Positions 60,358-64,000 of a stretch of 64,000 bases of DNA are shown in pieces; position 1 is the first letter of the stretch, and each line of letters opens with the position of its first letter. The stretch comes from Thinopyrum elongatum (Eukaryota; Streptophyta; Magnoliopsida; Poales; Poaceae). The notes beneath the pieces were generated by a model that saw nothing but the letters and a program-made list of their open reading frames with translations, was not told where the DNA came from and did no database searches. The stretch covers positions 728,120,135 through 728,184,134 of the forward strand of contig CM022298.1 in the NCBI GenBank assembly GCA_011799875.1. The letters run 5' to 3'. The position numbers were made by a program, and so were the translations under genes.

Positions 60358-61323
60358 CATACTCGTCGAGAGTTTAATAATTCATTTAAAGTATTTTATA
60401 AAATTATCAAAAGATTTGAATTTTAATGATTTTGGTTATTTAGTTTTTTATCGAAGCTTGTTTTATTGAAAGATTATATTTCATTCTCAATGTTTTTTTT
60501 TTTACCAATAAGGCTTGGCCCAAACGTAAGAAAATACCCATGTACAACTGGCTGATAAAAACAACGTTGGGGTCATCCGCAAAATAAGAAAAACAACGTT
60601 GGTGTCGAGCGGCTGGCACGTACAGCCCATCAGGTCATCACGTGTACCTCCAGCCACCGCTTTAAAGCTTATCTATTCGTGTCCACCGAGATGCACCTGC
60701 ATCCACCGATATGCGCACAGACCGGCATGTTGTTTGCTTCAACGCCCGCAGCCAGCGAGATTTGCCGCGATGTGAGCCGGCTGTCCGGTGAGGTTCGTTC
60801 CCAGGCTGCCGGCGTGTGTGTGTGACTGCATGCAGGAAGTCGCTCGCGCCCCGTTCCACTGGAGCCCCGCCGCCAGATCCCGTCCCGTCCCCTCCCCTCT
60901 GTTTTGGCGTCTCTCTCTCTCATCCTCATCTCGTTCTAATTCTATCGAGTGCATGCATGCAGGTCGATGCCAAGTCGCCGGCGCCCCGTTCCAGTTCCAG
61001 ACCACCAGATCTGGAGTGCCACCGCCGGATCCCGTCTCCGTCATGGACGCGTCAACGACCGTCGCCGGATCCCGTTCCTCCTCCTCCTCCGTTCCAGTTC
61101 CAGACCACCAGATCTTGAGCGCCGCCGCCGGATCCCGTTCCTCCTTCTCCTCGGTTCTAGTGCCCGCGGCAAAACTGCATGACGGTCAGGGCCGTCTTCA
61201 GAAATTTGGGGCCGCAGTGCGAAATGAAAAATGGGGCCCTAAAATTTCTAGAATGGGCAATTTTTTTAAATCAAACACCGCATAAATTATAGGCTTATAT
61301 CAAGATAATAATCTATATTTATA
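60358..61323. other. Unassigned DNA with a 105-bp partial tandem duplication
   Basis: AT-rich to 60600, then GC-rich. GTTCCAGTTCCAGACCACCA occurs at about 60988 and 61093 with CCGGATCCCGT following each, a tandem duplication of about 105 bases. The GC-rich part resembles a gene leader in composition, but no frame convinces me. 61187-61290 (GGGCCGTCTTCAGAAATTT) looks like a repeat end of unknown type. Confidence 0.45.
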
Positions 61324-61595
61324 TCTATACCAATATAAAAAGACCCAAAGGGGCAGATTCAATTGATCTCGGCCATCAAACTAAGTCAATCCAACGACTT
61401 AGACAGCTCCAATGGCGAGCATTCAACATGTTTAACGTGCAATTAATATCATATCAAATATTGCACTAATCACAGAATCAACACACAAATAATAGCATAC
61501 CTAATATTCACGTATAATTAATATAAGCTTAAGTTTCGTCTAATAGTACAATGAAACTTAAGTTTCGTTGCACCCTACAACGACGGTGCTCTAGT
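61324..61595 (+). mobile_element. Short Helitron, 272 bp
   Basis: Begins TCTATACCAATATAAAAAG after an A (61323) and ends CTAG at 61595 before a T (61596). The 3' hairpin GCACC...GGTGC ends two bases before CTAG, as in plant Helitrons. An inner inverted repeat TTAAGTTTC...GAAACTTAA lies at about 61528-61562. No coding capacity. Confidence 0.7.
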
Positions 61596-61699
61596 TTTAA
61601 AATTTCTGGTTCGTTGATCTTAGTTTCGGAATTTGTTAAAAAAAGAGTAGTATTTTCAAAAAAAAATCTCCATGTTTGCTTTTGTAACGGCAGTATATA

Positions 61700-61974
61700 A
61701 TATTCACCGAAGCCTATATATAATATTTGAGCGTCTCACTGGAGAGCGGACGTTTGGCTCCCGGTAGCCATGGACGCCTCCAAAGACAATATTCGGTCTC
61801 ACTGCCCATATTCCTGCATGCTTGCTTTTGTAAGGCAGAGGCTCTCACCGAAGCCTATATCACTGCCCATATTCCTCAACACACTACGGCAAATATTGCG
61901 AGTGCTCCCCCTCCCTTCTCCCTTCTCCTAGCAATCACATGCCATAGATCGAGAAAAGCTGCTGGAGGAGTCGT
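61700..61974 (+). promoter_or_regulatory. Leader/promoter region of the NAC fragment
   Basis: A TATATATAA box at about 61711 is followed by a CT-rich leader (CCCTCCCTTCTCCCTTCTCC near 61907) and the ATG at 61975. Within it CACCGAAGCCTATAT occurs twice (61706 and 61847) and CACTGCCCATATTCCT twice (61799 and 61861), so part of the leader is duplicated. Confidence 0.45.
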
Positions 61975-62188
61975 ATGGCCGCCCAAGCCCAAGCAGGAGT
62001 AGCTCCGGCCGGTGCCATGGCCGTTGCACCGGTGGATTCCCTTCTCCCGCAGGGGTACCGTTTCCACCCCAGCGACGCGGAGCTGATGATTTACTACGTC
62101 AGGCCAAAGAACCACGGCGGCCTACACCTCCAGCACAACTTCATCCCTGTGATGGATCTCTGCAAGTACGAGCCCTGGGAGCTCGCAG
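61975..62188 (+). pseudogene. NAC transcription-factor first exon, rest missing
   Basis: ATG at 61975; 71 codons and one base, then CAG/GTTTGT donor (62189). The protein has the start of a NAC DNA-binding domain: LLPQGYRFHPSDAELMIYYV (subdomain A), FIPVMDLCKYEPWELA (subdomain B). NAC genes usually have a phase-1 intron right after this motif, as here. The next exon, with the WYFF and YWKATG-type motifs, does not appear in the remaining 1.8 kb, which instead holds other fragments. It is either a truncated gene or a gene whose intron has been invaded and continues outside the window. Plant-specific nuclear transcription factors. Confidence 0.78.
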
Positions 62189-62667
62189 GTTTGTAATGTC
62201 TGTCTCTGTACATTCAAATCAGACCGGCCGATTCTTTGATCTTTCCATTTTTACACCGTGCATGTGCGTGCATACACAAGCTGGTTTGCGGGAGCATCAG
62301 ACCCCCAGGCCAACCAGAATGTGACACATGGCATTGTTATTTTTACGCAAAATCTTTCCCCCTCGCATCTGTGCCCTCACCTCCTTTCCCCCTGCACTGC
62401 ACAGCCAGTCCACCATGCGCGCCGTCGACGAGCAGCAGCACGTCCACGAGCGCCGCCTCCCGGCCGGCCTCCGCAGCCTTCACCCGGTTCCGCCCGTACG
62501 AGGTCGTGCCGGCCAGGACCCACAGCGCCGCCTTAGTCGCCGCCGGCGCCGAGGCCATCGCGGGGTGCAAGCAGCCCGACCAAACCAACCAACAGAACGG
62601 CGGCTGAGAGCGCGTTCCCATCGATCGAAGCGCACGTACCCGGCGAACATCTCACGCTGACTCGCAG
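62189..62667 (+). other. GC-rich segment before the dehydratase fragment
   Basis: After the NAC donor comes ordinary intron-like DNA to 62400, then a GC-rich stretch with open frames on both strands and no domain that I recognise. It ends in TGACTCGCAG (62658-62667), a good 3' splice site directly before the dehydratase-like sequence, so 62410-62600 may contain its upstream exon. Confidence 0.4.
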
Positions 62668-62957
62668 CGTGTGGCGTACCTGGGCCGTGCCGTGCCTTCG
62701 CGGACGCGCTGGCGGCCGTGGATCGCGAGCTGGTCGACCGGGCGATACTCCCCGTGGAGTCCACCATGAAGGGCACCGCGCGTGCACGGGGCACGGAGCT
62801 GCTGCGCGACGCCCCCTTGGTGTTCGCTGAAATGCCGGCTCCCCTTTTGGTTGACCGAGCATTAATTCCGACTAACAATCTGCAAAATGTACATGCCATG
62901 GGTTGTCCCGCAAGTGAAAAGCACAATAAAGTAGAGTACAAAAAGAACATTCTCTAG
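62668..62957 (+). pseudogene. Arogenate/prephenate dehydratase fragment
   Basis: RVAYLGRA at 62668 is the start of the dehydratase domain (usually RVAYxGxxGAYSE). The following 20 or so residues are deleted and the frame shifts; from 62697 the sequence reads FADALAAVDRELVDRAILPV, then ESTMKGTARARGTELL and LVFAEM, matching the conserved region around the ILPVES motif. The rest of the catalytic domain and the ACT domain are absent; the frame then runs into unrelated sequence and stops at 62957. The intact enzyme makes phenylalanine in plastids; this copy cannot. Confidence 0.65.
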
Positions 62958-62973
62958 CGGACGCTGCTAGGTA

Positions 62974-63045
62974 CTCCCTCCGTCCCAAAATTCTTGTCTT
63001 AGATTTATCTAGATACGGATGTATCTAACACTAAAAACATTTATA
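62974..63045 (+). mobile_element. Stowaway MITE fragment
   Basis: CTCCCTCCGTCCCAAAATTC directly after TA (62972-62973), followed by AGATACGGATGTATCTA, the Stowaway family sequence of Triticeae. The complementary right end is missing, so only the left part remains. Confidence 0.85.
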
Positions 63046-64000
63046 GCGCTTTAGGGCAACCACCAGTTTTCAGAAAACGACAAAAGAAAAAAGACATCAT
63101 GTGCTCTCCCGCTACTACAATTCCCCTTCTCCTCTCATAGCTACAAAAATAAAATAAAATATCAGACATCTTTTATTTTTGTGCCCCCACGCCGTATACC
63201 AGACATAGCCACAAAAATAAAATATCGGCCACCCCTAGCATCTTAGTATTTTGGTTTGAGAAATTGCATGAACTAAACTGAGATTAGGCAACTTTTAGGT
63301 TGCGTAGGAGGTCAGAAATTTGCCATCTGTCAAGAGAATAAACTCCCCAGGCAACTTACATGGACACCAGCAAGCCGATTTGTAGCAAATTGGAGGCAAC
63401 TACTTAAAACAGAAAAGCAACATCAACGTTTAGAATAATTAATTTACTGCAGATGGGCAATTCTGAACAAAATACTTGGGCAAAAGATCATGTTAAGAGA
63501 AGCAGCTATATGTTTTGCATGTACCAGACAGCAAGAGATTGCACAAAAAACCGAAGCAACTTGGTCGTTTTAGGATAAAAACACCCCGTCAATTTTGTAG
63601 GCAAATTGTATAATTTTATTTATACAATTTAGGATAAAAACGGAAGCAACTTGGTCATCATGGATACTAGCAAGGCAAATTGTATAAAATTGTAGGCAAC
63701 AACTTGTAACGGAAGCAACTTGGTCATTTTAGGCAAATTAATTGCATGTAGATGGGCATTTCTGAAGATAAAATCTTAGGCAAAAGTACATGTTAAGACA
63801 AGCAATTACATGTTTCGTATGTGCTACTCCAAAAATGGGACTTGAAATCCAGCAACTTTGAATTGAAATCAAGGCAAAATATTTGCCACCAGTTGGGCAA
63901 CATCGAAAAGGAATGAATCAGGGGAGGGTGCAAAAACCGAAGGAATAAAAAACACAGACAAGTCCAGGGAACTTGTCTGCTCCACCACACATCCAACGCC
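63046..64000. repeat. Unassigned AT-rich repeat with a 300-bp period
   Basis: The segment around GATGGGCAATTCTGAACAAA (63451) recurs as GATGGGCATTTCTGAAGATA at 63750, about 298 bases later, along with CATGTTAAGA(G/C)AAGCA. The phrase GCAACTTGGTC occurs at 63556, 63646 and 63715. The minus-strand frame at 63793-63996 shows no known domain. It may belong to an unclassified transposon. Confidence 0.5.

Noticed and set aside
60002..60469. Open frames with long poly-Pro or poly-Gly stretches
   Set aside because: They are the translation of the 68-base C run in three frames; no conserved sequence on either side.

Overview
The window is plant nuclear DNA, most likely from a wheat or barley relative (Triticeae). 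It is almost entirely nested transposable elements: long-LTR retrotransposons without gag-pol, a Copia element with internal tRNA-Met-type primer site, a 13-kb CACTA transposon with the TCCCGGTT-type subterminal repeats typical of Triticeae, Helitrons, a PIF/Harbinger-type end and a Stowaway MITE. No bacterial operon, rRNA, tRNA or CRISPR array is visible. The only host-gene-like sequences are near the right edge: a NAC transcription-factor first exon and an arogenate/prephenate dehydratase fragment.

Layout. 1-556 is a broken reading frame. A long-LTR element of family 1 (F1) starts at 557 with TGTAACATCCCC. At 2771 it is interrupted by related family 2 (F2) elements (LTR start TGTAACACCCCC) arranged as LTR-internal-LTR-internal-LTR-internal up to about 31094. 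Inside the F2 LTR that starts at 5579 sit a Helitron (5771-7883) and a complete CACTA element (8306-21453). F1 LTR sequence reappears at 31110-31379 and 46332-47612, on either side of a truncated minus-strand Copia element (31380-41286) and an opposite-strand LTR fragment of that Copia family. The latter is split by a 4.4-kb solo LTR of family 4 (F4, 41631-46028, TSD TGCCT). F1 internal sequence follows (47613-50109), then a second F1 LTR (50110-58216) split by a reversed 4.2-kb solo LTR of family 3 (F3, 50570-54740, TSD ATAAA), then a truncated F1 internal domain to 59197. 59198-60354 is a Harbinger-type end with a pseudogene. The remainder holds low-complexity DNA, a 272-bp Helitron, the two gene fragments, a MITE piece and repeats.

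The F1-F3 LTRs are 3.1-4.2 kb, with only about 2.3-2.5 kb of non-coding internal DNA carrying a PBS and a polypurine tract. That is the LARD (large retrotransposon derivative) design, as in Sukkula; the family assignment is inference.

The most interesting observation is in these LTRs. Three diverged families keep two exon-like blocks with the same splice phase: an acidic block ending in CCAG followed by GCAAGC, and a terminal block beginning ACCAG/AT that encodes a Tyr-rich tail and a stop. Block lengths differ between families only by multiples of three. Joining them gives one continuous frame in F1, F2 and F3. This suggests a small spliced protein encoded inside the LTR of otherwise non-coding elements. 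A conserved hairpin and a fixed-spacing GAGGGTGAT motif array accompany it. No upstream start exon is established.
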